64,000 nucleotides of DNA from Cyanomargarita calcarea GSE-NOS-MK-12-04C (GCA_019359595.1 JAHHGZ010000034.1:1-64000); one strand, 5' to 3'; positions 45,599-55,761 are shown, counted from the first letter of the stretch. The notes: generated by a model from the sequence alone, not told the origin. Made by a program: numbers and translations.

Positions 45599-45740
45599 GG
45601 CTTGTGGAAAGATGAAAAGTCAATTATCGTTTCATTTTGGCAATTTTCAGCAGCGTTAACATCTATCTAAATTATTGTTTTTTAGAGTTATTGGGGATGA
45701 ATCTACCTGTGGGTAGAGATTATAGGGTTATGGGTTGCGA

Positions 45741-45771
45741 GATCCTCGATTTTTTTAACAAGTCGGGAATC
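45741..45771. repeat. Dispersed hairpin, CCCGACTT family
   Basis: GATCCTCGATTTTTT and AACAAGTCGGGAATC form an imperfect stem. It is related to the hairpins at 14826 and 32918 and sits 20 bp past the xisI stop (minus strand), where it may act as a terminator. Confidence 0.5.
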
Positions 45772-45790
45772 TTACCAATAAGAAGGAGAA

Positions 45791-46126
45791 TCAACCCACC
45801 GCAAAATCCGTAAACTGCCGCGCATAAGGTGTGTGGAACCCCAACACAATATCTTGCTTGGCGACACCCATTTCCATTAATTCCGCAGCGATATCATCTT
45901 CTGTCCCATTCCACTGAAGCCAAATTTTTCCATCCTTAATATCTAAATGCATCACAGGACCAAAAACCCGCTTCCGATTGCGCCAACCAACATAAGAAAG
46001 CTGATAGTGGTCATGCTCTCTATCAAAAATGGTTTGCGCTTCTACGCCATCTTCATGAGAGTCGCGTGCTGCATATTTAGTTAGTAGTTGTTGAATATAT
46101 TCTCTATATTCTTCTAGCTTTGCCAT
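45791..46126 (-). CDS. xisI: XisI-family element excision factor
   Basis: A 111-aa protein with the XisI pattern: MAKLEEYREYIQQLLTKYA at the start, EAQTIFDREHDHYQLSYVGW in the middle, and DDIAAELMEMGVAKQDIVLGFH near the end. XisI, with XisH and the recombinase XisF, is needed to excise the fdxN element in differentiating Anabaena heterocysts, but xisHI pairs are far more common in cyanobacteria than that element. Its start overlaps the end of xisH by 13 bp, so the two are translationally coupled. No XisF-type recombinase is in the window, so another role, perhaps toxin-antitoxin-like, is possible. Confidence 0.85.
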   Translation of the reverse strand: MAKLEEYREYIQQLLTKYAARDSHEDGVEAQTIFDREHDHYQLSYVGWRNRKRVFGPVMHLDIKDGKIWLQWNGTEDDIAAELMEMGVAKQDIVLGFHTPYARQFTDFAVG

Positions 46127-46533
46127 CGCACAACCTCTTCTTTCTCATCATCGTAAATGAGTAAATTTACTTGACTACGTTGAATCACCGTTTGAATAAA
46201 CGGCTGTGTAAAAAAATCATCATAAATATAAAAAGGTACTGCTAAATACAAAGTTTGCTCATAGCCAAAATCTATCAAAGCGTAGCGGTAGTTAATATAC
46301 TGTCCAACCGCTGTATGAAATTCAGCCATTGTCGAAGCACCGAGAAAACTTTTGACTTCAACGGCAATTTTTTGGCGATCGCGTTGTGCAGCAATAATTT
46401 TTTCTGCTCCTAAATCTATATAAAGTTTGGTTCTAGAGCTTATGCGGATAGTCAGCGGATCGTCTGTAATCACCCACCCGTCTTTCTGGAGCGCTGTTTT
46501 TACTGCGTCGTGAAATTTATCCTTAGCTGACAT
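46114..46533 (-). CDS. xisH: XisH-family element excision factor, nuclease-like
   Basis: A 139-aa protein beginning MSAKDKFHDAVKTALQKDGW, the standard XisH start. It has a PD-(D/E)xK-like core: Asp40 in KLYIDLGAEK and Glu59-Val-Lys61 in IAVEVKSFLG, followed by the conserved FHTAVGQYINYR helix. The fold suggests DNA cleavage or binding, but activity has not been inferred from motifs alone. It is followed by and overlaps xisI. Upstream lies the sugar transporter on the same strand, 110 bp away. There is no sign of the 59-kb-type fdxN element ends here. Confidence 0.87.
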   Translation of the reverse strand: MSAKDKFHDAVKTALQKDGWVITDDPLTIRISSRTKLYIDLGAEKIIAAQRDRQKIAVEVKSFLGASTMAEFHTAVGQYINYRYALIDFGYEQTLYLAVPFYIYDDFFTQPFIQTVIQRSQVNLLIYDDEKEEVVRWQS

Positions 46534-46643
46534 ACCCGACCCTTGGGAGCTTAATTAGGTATTTTAGCAAAAAGCGATTATCGCCCCCAGCTTTCACGCG
46601 ATGCCCGTATGTCTACGGAATCAACGCCGGATCGCGATATCTA

Positions 46644-48062
46644 TTACATATCCTCCAACTCCTTCCCCTTCGTCTCCCTCACTAGAAACATCACAAAAAA
46701 TATTGAAATCGCCGATGCTACAGTATACAAACCGTAAGCAGAACCCAAACCAAAATACTTAAGCAAAGGCGGAAACGTCATAGACACAAGAAAATTCGCT
46801 ATCCACTGCACCCCAGCAGCCAGGGAAAGTGCCGCAGCGCGAATCTTATTGTTAAACATTTCCCCTAACAGCACCCAAACAATTGGTCCCCAGGAAAAGC
46901 CAAAGAAGACAACATACAAATTCGCTGCTACCAGTGCAACAATTCCCGGTACACCAGATAAAGTCGGATTCAGAGTAACTGGGTCAATCTTTGCATTACC
47001 AAACACAATGGTCAAAGTTCCCAAAGTAACCGTCATCCCGATAGAACCCAAGATAAGCAGGGGCTTGCGACCAAATTTGTCAACGAAGGCGATCGCAATA
47101 AATGTAGTCACAATATTGACAACTCCAGTAATCGCCGTAATCAGTAAAGAATTCCTTTCCGAGAATCCCACAGCCTGCCACAAAATACTGCTGTAGTAAA
47201 AAATCACGTTGATACCGACAAACTGCTGCAAGATAGACAACCCCATCCCAATCCAAACTATCGGCAACAGTCCACCACTGCGACTGAGCAAATCGGAAAA
47301 TTTCGGCTTGCGTTCGGTCAATACAGTTTCGCGAATTTCTTCAACTTTGGCATCGACGTTACCCCCCAAAACTTTTTCTAGGACAACTGTGGCTTCTTGA
47401 TACCGTTTCTGTGCAATTAGATATCGCGGTGATTCGGGAATCATGAACGCAGCCACACCATAGACAATTGCGGGAGGAATTTCTGTCCAAAACATCCAAC
47501 GCCAAGCCGGAATGCCAAACCAAAATGCGCCTTCTGCTGAACCACCTGCACCCAATGCAATGAAGTAATCGCCAACTAAAGCAATAAAAATTCCAACTAC
47601 GATCGCCAATTGTTGCAGGGAACCCAATCTACCGCGCAGGTTAGCCGGTGCTACTTCCGCAATGTAAGCAGGGGCAATGACACTCGCCATCCCCACCGCG
47701 ACTCCACCCAATGTCCGCCAGAAGATAAAGTCCCAAATCGTAAACGCAATACCAGAACCGATAGCGCTTAGGGTAAAAAATACCGAGGCGATAATCATGG
47801 TTCTGAGACGCCCTTGCCTATCGGCGATCGCTCCTGCAACAAAAGCTCCCAAAGCAGACCCCAGCAAGGCACAGGACACTGCAAAGCCTGTCATTACACT
47901 GTTTGCGCTAAAAGCTTTTGAAAGAGCCGAAACAGCGCCGTTGATAACAGCAGTATCAAAACCAAACAAAAAACCACCGAGTGCTGCTGCACCAGCAATC
48001 AGAATTACAAAAGTTAGATTTTGCCCTTTGTTAAAAACTGGTTCTCTTAATTTCATTTTCAA
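46644..48062 (-). CDS. glcP: Sugar porter (MFS), glucose/fructose transporter type
   Basis: A 472-aa inner-membrane H+ symporter-type sugar transporter with 12 predicted helices. Sugar-porter signatures are visible: GGFLFGFDTAVINGAV in helix 1, ADRQGRLRTM in the loop 2-3, PESPRYLIAQKR after helix 6, ILQQFVGINVIFYYSS in helix 7 (QLS/QQ substrate motif), DKFGRKPLLILGS in loop 8-9, and the PETKG-like RETKGKELEDM end. Among cyanobacteria this resembles GlcP, which lets cells use external glucose or fructose. The sugar cannot be decided from sequence, so the symbol is tentative. A 181-bp repeat copy lies about 60 bp upstream of the start. Confidence 0.82.
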   Translation of the reverse strand: MKMKLREPVFNKGQNLTFVILIAGAAALGGFLFGFDTAVINGAVSALSKAFSANSVMTGFAVSCALLGSALGAFVAGAIADRQGRLRTMIIASVFFTLSAIGSGIAFTIWDFIFWRTLGGVAVGMASVIAPAYIAEVAPANLRGRLGSLQQLAIVVGIFIALVGDYFIALGAGGSAEGAFWFGIPAWRWMFWTEIPPAIVYGVAAFMIPESPRYLIAQKRYQEATVVLEKVLGGNVDAKVEEIRETVLTERKPKFSDLLSRSGGLLPIVWIGMGLSILQQFVGINVIFYYSSILWQAVGFSERNSLLITAITGVVNIVTTFIAIAFVDKFGRKPLLILGSIGMTVTLGTLTIVFGNAKIDPVTLNPTLSGVPGIVALVAANLYVVFFGFSWGPIVWVLLGEMFNNKIRAAALSLAAGVQWIANFLVSMTFPPLLKYFGLGSAYGLYTVASAISIFFVMFLVRETKGKELEDM

Positions 48063-48124
48063 AGTTCCAAACGATGTTTTTATCTAAGTTTGTTACAAAT
48101 GATGTTGAAGTAAGGACCGAAGTT

Positions 48125-48305
48125 GGAAGAAGGAATAGCTAATAAAAATGCGCGTTCTGAGTTTAGAGCTTCAGTAAAAAAAAAGATGTTTTTCAAGTCC
48201 TTTGTAGCGCGTTCACGTAGTGTCTCGCAGAGAAGAAAAACAGTGTCCTTGTTTCAATCCTACATGAGTACTCATGTGGGTACTTCTTCCTTCTTTCTTC
48301 GTGAA
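48125..48305. repeat. 181-bp dispersed repeat, copy 1
   Basis: Nearly identical to 60545-60725. It begins GGAAGAAGGAATAGC and ends CTTCTTTCTTCGTGAA, so its ends are GA/CT-rich inverted sequences. Near the 3' end CCTACATGAG/CTCATGTGGG (48259-48268/48271-48280) forms a tight 10-bp hairpin with a two-base loop. No protein recognised. Confidence 0.8.
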
Positions 48306-49176
48306 TTTATTAATTCAGAGACAATTTTTAAAACCTATGCTCTTAAAGTTTGTTTTATTAATAGGGCTTACGCAAAACCAACCTTAGCCCAAACTTTAGT
48401 GACAAGGTATATAAGATATGAATTTAGTTATTTTTATGTGATTTTATTGACAAATAAAACTTTGGTTTTAGCAATAAATTTCCACAAACTTAATTGCATA
48501 TTGACAATTTGCGAAAGTTTTATGCCACTACTGAATAAGTAAGTGTGTCCAAAGTGTCTATTTCTAGAATATCTAAAACTTTTCGTAAGTTACGTCTAGC
48601 CAAGTAGGTAGAAATATAAAATCTTAAGATAGAAATATAACCCCATTCGGTTTCGCTGCCACTCGTCGGCACTACTCACTGCTAAATCTCTAAACTAAGG
48701 CGATCGCTAGAAAACATTTCTATCAAATATCTTTTGTATGAAATAATACAAAAAATAAATTATATAAATATGTAAATTGGGCGAAAACTCCGCCCAATAA
48801 ACCATGAGAATAAAACAATTATGACACCTTATGTATTTATATTATCTACGTAAATGCAGTACTTACATTTTAAAAATGCAAAATTTGCATTAATGAATTT
48901 CCCCGCTAGCCAAGAGATTGTCATAGAAGTCTGACTGAGCTAGTTCCCGAGACACCTTCGAGCGCGAATTCTATTGGTTCATGCTTTCCCCAACAAATTT
49001 TTCTAGGCAAAAACGCAATTTTGCCGAATTTTCCTTTTAATAGCAAGGCTTTGGGGCTTACTGTCTTAAGTTAGGTAGAAAGATTTTTGCCAATTTTTTG
49101 CTTATTACTACAAACAAATGTCCCAATTTTTGCCAATATTATATTATTTCCCAAAAATCACTTGGCAAAAATCGGC
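48306..49176. other. AT-rich intergenic region
   Basis: About 870 bp between the repeat copy and the unknown membrane-protein gene. No protein family, RNA gene or named regulatory site was recognised; the frame that crosses the repeat and runs on to about 48542 has no recognisable domain. Confidence 0.4.
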
Positions 49177-49923
49177 ATGAGTGAAAAATCAATAGAAAGC
49201 TACGGTAAGAGTTTTCTCGTTCTACTTTTGCCTATCTCGTTCTTGATTATTTTCTTTGTTTCCACCTGGCGCGTTTGGCTGGTGCTAGCTGTTCTGTTAA
49301 CTGGTTTGAACCTTTGGCAGCGCTATCAATGGCAACAGTGGTGTCTAAAAGTTAACCCGATTTTCCATGAACTCATTCAGGCAAATCAGGGCAAAATTAC
49401 ACCGATGGATTTGGCAATCAAAGGAAATTTTCCTGGGGATACGGCAAAACGTTACTTGGAAACTAAAGTTGACGAATTTGGAGCTACTCTCCTGATTCCG
49501 GAACAGGGTGATAAAGTTTATTACTTTTTAACTTCTAGTATTCTCGGCAACATCCTTGATTCTAGCGAGCCTCATCAAGAGCTTGCAAATCAAGTCGTTG
49601 TGAATCCGGCACCAGAACTTTTAGCAGCACCACCCAAGTTTCTAGAGTCACAACCAGAGACTGTAACGAATGAATTATTACCAGAAAAAGACTACGAGGA
49701 AGTACATATACCATTAGAACAACAACTGTTATTTGGTTCTCTGATTCAATCGGAACTAGCAAAACGGCTGAATGTTTATTCCAGTACAGTGTATAAACGA
49801 CGCAGTGAAGCAGATTTTTCCGAATGGACTCGCAGCAGAGATCCAGATGGAATTGCTTGGACTTATTCTCCTGAAACTAGGGAGTTTTTTCCTGTGGAAG
49901 AAGTTAATAGTTCCGAGTCCTGA
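49177..49923 (+). CDS. Membrane protein of unknown function with N-terminal helix pair
   Basis: From the ATG at 49177 the 248-aa protein has two adjacent membrane helices (about residues 11-40, FLVLLLPISFLIIFFVSTWRVWLVLAVLLTG). The cytoplasmic part contains a winged-helix-like start (KITPMDLAIKGNFPGDTAKRYLETKVDEFG, about 72-101), a low-complexity linker, and a final segment LIQSELAKRLNVYSSTVYKRRSEADFSEWT that looks like a helix-turn-helix. No named family was recognised. A membrane-tied DNA-binding or signalling protein is possible. An ATG at 49087 would add 30 residues with no clear homology and is less likely. Confidence 0.65.
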   Translation: MSEKSIESYGKSFLVLLLPISFLIIFFVSTWRVWLVLAVLLTGLNLWQRYQWQQWCLKVNPIFHELIQANQGKITPMDLAIKGNFPGDTAKRYLETKVDEFGATLLIPEQGDKVYYFLTSSILGNILDSSEPHQELANQVVVNPAPELLAAPPKFLESQPETVTNELLPEKDYEEVHIPLEQQLLFGSLIQSELAKRLNVYSSTVYKRRSEADFSEWTRSRDPDGIAWTYSPETREFFPVEEVNSSES

Positions 49924-50289
49924 ATTCTGAGGAGCCAGCGTCATTAAGGGGTTCTCCGACTTTAGACGTCTGGCATTCCTGAGTAAAAAAATATCGTTTT
50001 TTTTGAAGATTTACTCATTGAACTACCAAGACCAAACTACGTTATGGTTTTGGAGTCTGAAAAAATTGTAAACTCCCGAATCCAACAATTCAGTACAATT
50101 TTTTCAGCATGACGCAGTTTGTTTTGTTGGTTTGTGCGTCTTCCCAGGCTCATAAGTCGTTGCTTATGATTTCTCCTTAAATGTATTTTGGACGTAAATT
50201 CCGGCTCGACTATCCGTACTTTATTATTCAATTGGGCTGTACCAATGGCTCTATGAGCAATATTAGTACCAGCAAGGGGAAAATAAGAT
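49924..50289. other. Intergenic region between unknown gene and pyrD
   Basis: About 366 bp between two converging genes. A short minus-strand frame (about 50037-50231) has no recognisable domain. No terminator-like stem with a U tract, repeat or RNA gene was found. Confidence 0.4.
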
Positions 50290-51474
50290 TCAAAGTCCCC
50301 CAGAATTGGGGAGCCACTGCGTTTCTTGGCTCTGCCGACTTATAGCATGTGGCGTGGATTTAGGGGGCAAAAGCGCTACTTCCAAACCTACTGCTTCCGA
50401 AATAGAATTTAATCCGTTTTCTTCTAATTTACCCAACAAACCTTGGAGAATGCGGCGTACCATCCAAGGTCCCTCGTAAATCCAGCCTGTATAAACCTGA
50501 ATAAGGTTGGCACCAGCGGTGATTTTCTCCCAAGCATCTTCTTCTGTAAATATCCCACCAACGCCGATAATCGGTATTTGCCCTTGGGTTTGTCGATAAA
50601 TATATCTAATAATTTCTGTGGAGCGATCGCGGACTGGCGCACCACTAATTCCACCGGCTTCTTCTGTAGGTGATTTCCCTGTTTGCTCTATTACCTGGGT
50701 TTTCAAATTGTCGCGGCGAATGGTGGTATTCGTGGCGATAATCCCCGCCAATTGATATGTTTTTGCCAGAGTAATAATATCGGCGATCGCTTCCCATTCT
50801 AAATCTGGCGCTATCTTGACAAATATTGGCTTATGTGAATCATTTTCTTGTTGCAATAATTCCAAAATAGCACCGAGCATTGAAGCATCTTGAAGCGATC
50901 GCAATCCAGGGGTATTCGGGGAAGACACATTTACTACAAAATAGTCGCCGCAATTCTTCAGCAAGCGAAAACTATCTAGGTAATCTTTTGCGGCTTCTTC
51001 AAGGGGTGTCACCTTAGATTTACCGAGATTGATACCTATGGGTATTGAGTGTTGCAAATCTTTTAACCGCGCGGCCATATCTGCTGCACCAAGATTATTA
51101 AAGCCCATGCGATTGAGAGCAGCGTTATCTAATTCCAGCCGGAACAAACGGGGGCGGGGATTACCTGGCTGGGCATGAAAAGTTACAGTACCCACCTCAG
51201 CAAAGCCAAAACCAAGACTCCCCCAAATCGGAGTCGCAACGCCATCTTTGTCAAACCCAGCGGCCAAACCTACGGGGTTGGGAAAGCGTAGCCCAAATAA
51301 ATTTTGTTCCAGACGTGCATCATCCAAACACAACGACTGCCGCAAGGGTTTGTTTAGCAAGCTTTTTGAGGAAAGCCAATTTAAACTACGAACCGTTGTA
51401 GTGTGCGCCCATTCTGGGTTTTTTTTTGTCAGATTGAGTAAAAGCGGACGAATTGCAAGTTGATAGATATTCAA
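50290..51474 (-). CDS. pyrD: Dihydroorotate dehydrogenase (quinone), class 2
   Basis: A 394-aa FMN enzyme that oxidises dihydroorotate to orotate in pyrimidine synthesis, passing electrons to the quinone pool. The N-terminal amphipathic helices of class 2 enzymes ([24 protein letters not shown]) tie it to the membrane. Family motifs are [15 protein letters not shown] (FMN), [23 protein letters not shown], the catalytic Ser in [14 protein letters not shown], and the C-terminal [19 protein letters not shown]. The C-terminal tail of about 45 residues after LGKLEENGL is longer than in E. coli. It is a single gene, divergent from the GAF gene across a 111-bp spacer. Confidence 0.93.
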   Translation of the reverse strand: MNIYQLAIRPLLLNLTKKNPEWAHTTTVRSLNWLSSKSLLNKPLRQSLCLDDARLEQNLFGLRFPNPVGLAAGFDKDGVATPIWGSLGFGFAEVGTVTFHAQPGNPRPRLFRLELDNAALNRMGFNNLGAADMAARLKDLQHSIPIGINLGKSKVTPLEEAAKDYLDSFRLLKNCGDYFVVNVSSPNTPGLRSLQDASMLGAILELLQQENDSHKPIFVKIAPDLEWEAIADIITLAKTYQLAGIIATNTTIRRDNLKTQVIEQTGKSPTEEAGGISGAPVRDRSTEIIRYIYRQTQGQIPIIGVGGIFTEEDAWEKITAGANLIQVYTGWIYEGPWMVRRILQGLLGKLEENGLNSISEAVGLEVALLPPKSTPHAISRQSQETQWLPNSGGL

Positions 51475-51585
51475 TTTAGTTGTTAGTGGTTGGTTGTTAG
51501 TGGTTGGTCTTTCCCACTCCCCATTAATCAGAGTGCGATTTTGGGCATCTTATATAGTAACAAGCTATGTTGACTGATAATTCAG

Positions 51586-54423
51586 ATGGGGCAACCACAA
51601 AAACCTCTAGTCACCGAACAACCGATTTTGTCCTTGGGGCGGATTTTGCAGAGTCTCCGAGAACAAGATAATGTTGATGCTCTCATTGAAACTACTATTT
51701 CTTATCTCCAGGAGCAGTTTGACTACAGGCTGGTTTGGATTGCTCTTTACGATCGCCTGGAGCATATTTTATATGGCAAAGGGGGTATCACACCTGGTAG
51801 TGACAGCAGTTATTTAAAACAAAGGGTAGTTCTCAGCCCTGGAGATTTATTAGAACAAGTGGTGATTGAACAGCGTCCCTTGGGTGTAGCTGATTTGCGA
51901 GCCGAGTTACGTGCTGATGGATGGCAAGGAATTGCTGTAAAATTTAATATTCAAGGAACGATTATTTTACCAATTCGCGCTAAAGACCGCTGTTTGGGGA
52001 TAGTTTTACTGGGGAGTGAGCATTGGGGCTATTTGCTCAATGGTGAAGATAAATCCAGGCTGTCGATAGTTTTAGGTGAGTTGGGGGCAGTGCTTCACTA
52101 TCAGCAGATGGATGTGCTGTACAAACAAACGAAGCGTTCTGAGGAGCCGTTGTTGCGCTTGTTGGAAAAGTTACGTAGTACAGATAATCTGGAGAACAAG
52201 TTAGAAGCGGTAGTCAGTGCAACTCATGAATTTGTTTCACCCAGTCGCACTAATATTTACTGGTTTGAGCGGGAAGGGCGCTTTTTCTGGCGGCGGGTAA
52301 GTAATCAATCTGCGAAAGGAGGAAAAATACAAAAAGATACTCATGCGGTAAGTAAAATTACGGTAGAAGAGTTAAGCGATTTTTATTTTGCTTTATCGGT
52401 TAATAATATTGTTTCTATTGGTGAGGCTCGCAGTTCGCTCAAAAGCCATTTCACAGCCAAGCTGTTGCAAAGATTGCAAGTACGTAGTCTCTTAGCTGCA
52501 CCGATTATTTGGCAAAAGGACTTATTAGGGTTTCTGGCAGTGGAAGCTAAAGAACCGCGAATTTGGACAGAAACCGAGCGAAATTTTGTTCAGGGTGCTG
52601 CTGGATATATTTCTTTGGCTGTACCTATCGATAATATAGAAACTACCATTCAACAAGTCAAAGAAGATGCTGAACTAAAAAGCCAAGTCGCTCAAGCAAT
52701 TTATAGCGATGAAGAGGGTCTGGAAATTTTAAATGGGTGTACGCTGAAGGTTTTGGATCGACTTTCTGGCACTAGATTTTTATTATTGCAGCATGACCCA
52801 GACCAAAATAAATATCAAATTTTTTACCAAAGCCAACCGTATAATCGCCGTCCTTTGACAGAGACGTTTGATGCGCTCAAAGAATTGGATTGGCAGCTTT
52901 TGCAGCATTCAACGGAGGCAGTAGGAATTGAGAATTTAGAAGAAGATTTGCGCTTTTTTAACTGGCGTTCTTTGTTAATCGAAAACGGAGCGCGATCGCT
53001 AATCGTGAGTAACTGCGCTCAAGCTAAATCACCAGACGCTCTTTTAGTCATCGTTACAGATAACACTCGCTCTTGGACAACAACAGAAAAAGAATTAGTC
53101 CAGGTTATTGCTCAACAGCTTGGTGTGGTTGTCCGTCAATGGCAATTGTACAAAAGCACAGAGCAGCAGCATAAAATTTTAGACAGCTTCTGGCAATGCT
53201 TTCGTATCCTTGAACAAGCCCAGAACCCAACAATTGAGGGGAAAAATCATCTCGAACGTACCGCACTTGAACAAATTGCTTCTGTTCTTGGCTGTCCTTT
53301 AGCGATACTCATATCCTGGCAACCCGGTCAGAGTCATGGCGAAATTCTATCTGGTGTAATTCCCAACACTCAATTTGAGTTCGCCTCTGATACACTTATC
53401 CCCATATATGCTGAGAGTCTTGTGCAGTGGGCGCTCGCCACAGATGGGATGTTGAGCTTGAAAGTGGATGATATCCCTGCTGGTACCAGAAAATGGCTCT
53501 TTGGTACTGGTATTGGTCAAATTTTGGTGATGGCGTTACGCACATCGGCTGATTATGAAACCACAGGGATAGCAATTATCGCAGACCACACAGAACGACA
53601 GTGGTCAGAACAAACTTTGTATGCCATAGAAACCCTGATTTGTCAACTAGCTTGGTCGCGTCGGCAACAGCAAATCAGCCAAATTCTCCGTTCTCGAACC
53701 GAGGAATTACAGCAAGTCAATTGGTACAAGCATCGTCGTTTGGAGGATATCCAGAAAACGACTATCCAGTTACTCGCTCAAATGCATGGTTTGGGCATTC
53801 CTACCAGTGAATTGCAGCAAATGCGCTATCAGCAATTATTGCGTCAGCTAGATAGCGCAACAGCCTCAATGACGGGACTGGTAAAACTTGAGCAATGGCA
53901 GTTGTTAATTAGTGAACATTGCATACCCATTGCCAGTTTACTCAAGCGATCGCTCGAACGTGTTGATATTTTTCTCAAACAACAAAAGCTGTGGGTCGGT
54001 GTACATGGTTTGGGACAAGAAACAGGTGAAGAATCATCCAATTATTCAATTGGGCCAAAATCAACATTGACAGTCAGAGGGGATATCGCGAAAATCGAAT
54101 TAGTTCTGTATGAACTATTAGCCGCAGCCTGTGAGCGTTCTATAGGTAGCGGCAGAATTGATATTTGGTGTCGTCGCTTGGATGAATCACTTGAGATGTC
54201 CATTACAGATAATGGCACTATTGAACCACAACTTTTGATAGAGCTACACAAAGATACACCAAAGGATGTGCTGGCAACCTCTACCCTCAATCAACCACCA
54301 GGTTTGCATTTGTTAATCTGTCAAAACCTTATGCAACAACTGGGAGGAGAATTGCAATTCTATCAATTACCAGATGGTCGAATAGTTAGTCGTTTGCTCT
54401 TGCCGCTTTGTGATGGCAACTAA
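51586..54423 (+). CDS. Multi-GAF protein with degenerate histidine-kinase-like C-terminus
   Basis: A 945-aa soluble signalling protein. The first GAF-like domain (about 20-175, SYLQEQFDYRLVWIALYDRLEHIL) and the second (about 200-350) are clear; a third region (about 370-520) and a fourth (about 545-690) look GAF-related but weaker. The C-terminal 230 residues resemble a HisKA-HATPase pair (ELLAAACERSIGSGRIDIWC, MSITDNGTI, PPGLHLLICQNLMQQLGGELQFYQL), but the phospho-acceptor His-Glu motif and the G1/G2 glycine boxes are not intact. It may therefore be a pseudokinase that senses and binds rather than phosphorylates. No membrane helix was seen. It converges on pstB, with no evidence of functional coupling. 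Confidence 0.75.
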   Translation: MGQPQKPLVTEQPILSLGRILQSLREQDNVDALIETTISYLQEQFDYRLVWIALYDRLEHILYGKGGITPGSDSSYLKQRVVLSPGDLLEQVVIEQRPLGVADLRAELRADGWQGIAVKFNIQGTIILPIRAKDRCLGIVLLGSEHWGYLLNGEDKSRLSIVLGELGAVLHYQQMDVLYKQTKRSEEPLLRLLEKLRSTDNLENKLEAVVSATHEFVSPSRTNIYWFEREGRFFWRRVSNQSAKGGKIQKDTHAVSKITVEELSDFYFALSVNNIVSIGEARSSLKSHFTAKLLQRLQVRSLLAAPIIWQKDLLGFLAVEAKEPRIWTETERNFVQGAAGYISLAVPIDNIETTIQQVKEDAELKSQVAQAIYSDEEGLEILNGCTLKVLDRLSGTRFLLLQHDPDQNKYQIFYQSQPYNRRPLTETFDALKELDWQLLQHSTEAVGIENLEEDLRFFNWRSLLIENGARSLIVSNCAQAKSPDALLVIVTDNTRSWTTTEKELVQVIAQQLGVVVRQWQLYKSTEQQHKILDSFWQCFRILEQAQNPTIEGKNHLERTALEQIASVLGCPLAILISWQPGQSHGEILSGVIPNTQFEFASDTLIPIYAESLVQWALATDGMLSLKVDDIPAGTRKWLFGTGIGQILVMALRTSADYETTGIAIIADHTERQWSEQTLYAIETLICQLAWSRRQQQISQILRSRTEELQQVNWYKHRRLEDIQKTTIQLLAQMHGLGIPTSELQQMRYQQLLRQLDSATASMTGLVKLEQWQLLISEHCIPIASLLKRSLERVDIFLKQQKLWVGVHGLGQETGEESSNYSIGPKSTLTVRGDIAKIELVLYELLAAACERSIGSGRIDIWCRRLDESLEMSITDNGTIEPQLLIELHKDTPKDVLATSTLNQPPGLHLLICQNLMQQLGGELQFYQLPDGRIVSRLLLPLCDGN

Positions 54424-54457
54424 GGAAGAAGGAAGAAGGAAGAAGGAAGAAGGAAGA
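54422..54457. repeat. GGAAGAA heptamer array
   Basis: Five consecutive GAAGAAG-type heptamers follow the GAF gene stop. Similar units occur at 5334-5357 (reverse strand) and 60527-60554. Confidence 0.85.
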
Positions 54458-54554
54458 AGAAGTTTTGAGATGGGGATACAGAACCCCAACTCAAAACGGG
54501 CTCCCTGAATAAGTCGGGGTCTTAAACCCCCACAAGGAAGCGGATAATAAAATA

Positions 54555-55361
54555 TTAACCAAATTTGCCGCTGATGTACTCCTTCGTTGATTCCTGTTTG
54601 GGATCGTTGAAAATTACTTCTGTGTTGTCAAACTCCACTAAGTAGCCCTGACGACCACCCTTATCAGTTGGTTGGACGTTAAAAAATGCTGTTTTATCGG
54701 CTACCCGTGTTGCTTGTTGCATATTATGGGTGACGATGACAATTGTGTACTGTTCTTTAAGTTCGGTAATCAGTTCTTCCACCCGCAGAGTCGATCTCGG
54801 GTCTAGAGCAGAGCAAGGCTCATCCATTAAAATAACATCTGGCTGAACGGCGATCGCCCGAGCAATACACAACCTTTGTTGTTGTCCACCAGATAATGAA
54901 TTGCCACTTTGACGCAGCTTGTCTTTAACTTCATCCCACAAAGCAGCTTTTGTGAGACTCTCTTCTACTAACTGATCCATATTGCCTTTGTAGCCATTAA
55001 TTTTGGCTCCAAAAGTAATATTGTCATAAATTGATTTAGGAAATGGGTTTGGTCTTTGAAACACCATCCCAATTCTCCGACGCACCTCTACAGGGTCGAT
55101 ATCTTCTGCGTACAAATTTTTACCATCGTAAAAAATTTGACCTTCTGCCCGAAAGCTATCAATCAAGTCATTAAGGCGGTTATAGCATCGGAGCAATGTA
55201 CTTTTACCACAACCAGAAGGCCCAATAAAGGCTGTCACATGGTTTTTGGGGATATTTAGCCAAATATTCTTCAAGGCTAAAAAGTCGCCGTAGTAAACGT
55301 TAACATTCTCTGCCCGTAAAATTGTTTCGGTATCGTTTGCTGTGCGTGTGTTAGTCGCCAT
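54555..55361 (-). CDS. pstB: Phosphate ABC transporter ATPase PstB
   Basis: A 268-aa cytosolic ATPase that drives high-affinity phosphate uptake through PstCA. Walker A is [13 protein letters not shown], the Q-loop lies in [11 protein letters not shown], the ABC signature is [18 protein letters not shown], Walker B is [13 protein letters not shown], and the switch histidine is in [21 protein letters not shown]. Length and motifs are typical of PstB. It is the last gene of the pst cluster, 400 bp after pstA, so it may have its own promoter in the spacer or depend on read-through. Confidence 0.95.
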   Translation of the reverse strand: MATNTRTANDTETILRAENVNVYYGDFLALKNIWLNIPKNHVTAFIGPSGCGKSTLLRCYNRLNDLIDSFRAEGQIFYDGKNLYAEDIDPVEVRRRIGMVFQRPNPFPKSIYDNITFGAKINGYKGNMDQLVEESLTKAALWDEVKDKLRQSGNSLSGGQQQRLCIARAIAVQPDVILMDEPCSALDPRSTLRVEELITELKEQYTIVIVTHNMQQATRVADKTAFFNVQPTDKGGRQGYLVEFDNTEVIFNDPKQESTKEYISGKFG

Positions 55362-55761
55362 AAATAATCTAGTTTAAGTTTTGGAAAATGCGCTCATAAC
55401 AATGATTTGAGTCATACAGAGAAAGTCAGCAACTTCCATGAGACATTTCAATTGCTTATCTTTGAATCTATCTAAAAGGAGATGTAAATATCTAGTTATT
55501 ATGAGTAACCAGGTCAATTCAATCAAATAAATTATCCCGTCTTCTTGGTTGTCTGGCTTATTCTTATGACATGATGTCACTTGCTTGACAAAACCATTGG
55601 ATACTTTTTTACTTGGAATTTTGTTATCATAATAACTTTTTATCTCGTGATATTTACATTCTCGACTGGTATAAATCAGTTAACAGCGATCAACAGCGTT
55701 TGTTCCTCTGACTTAAACTTCACTCGGGAGCATGGAACTGACAACTGATGACTGATAACTG
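55362..55761. other. Spacer between pstA and pstB
   Basis: About 400 bp, unusually long inside a pst cluster. A minus-strand frame near 55374-55580 has no recognisable domain. No Pho box as clear as the one upstream of pstS was found, but a separate pstB promoter could lie here. Confidence 0.4.

Noticed and set aside
45791-46533. fdxN-type excision element present here
   Set aside because: Only xisH and xisI are present; no XisF-like recombinase or element ends were seen.
48123-48542. 139-codon open frame
   Set aside because: Its first half is the 181-bp dispersed repeat, which is not coding in its other copy.
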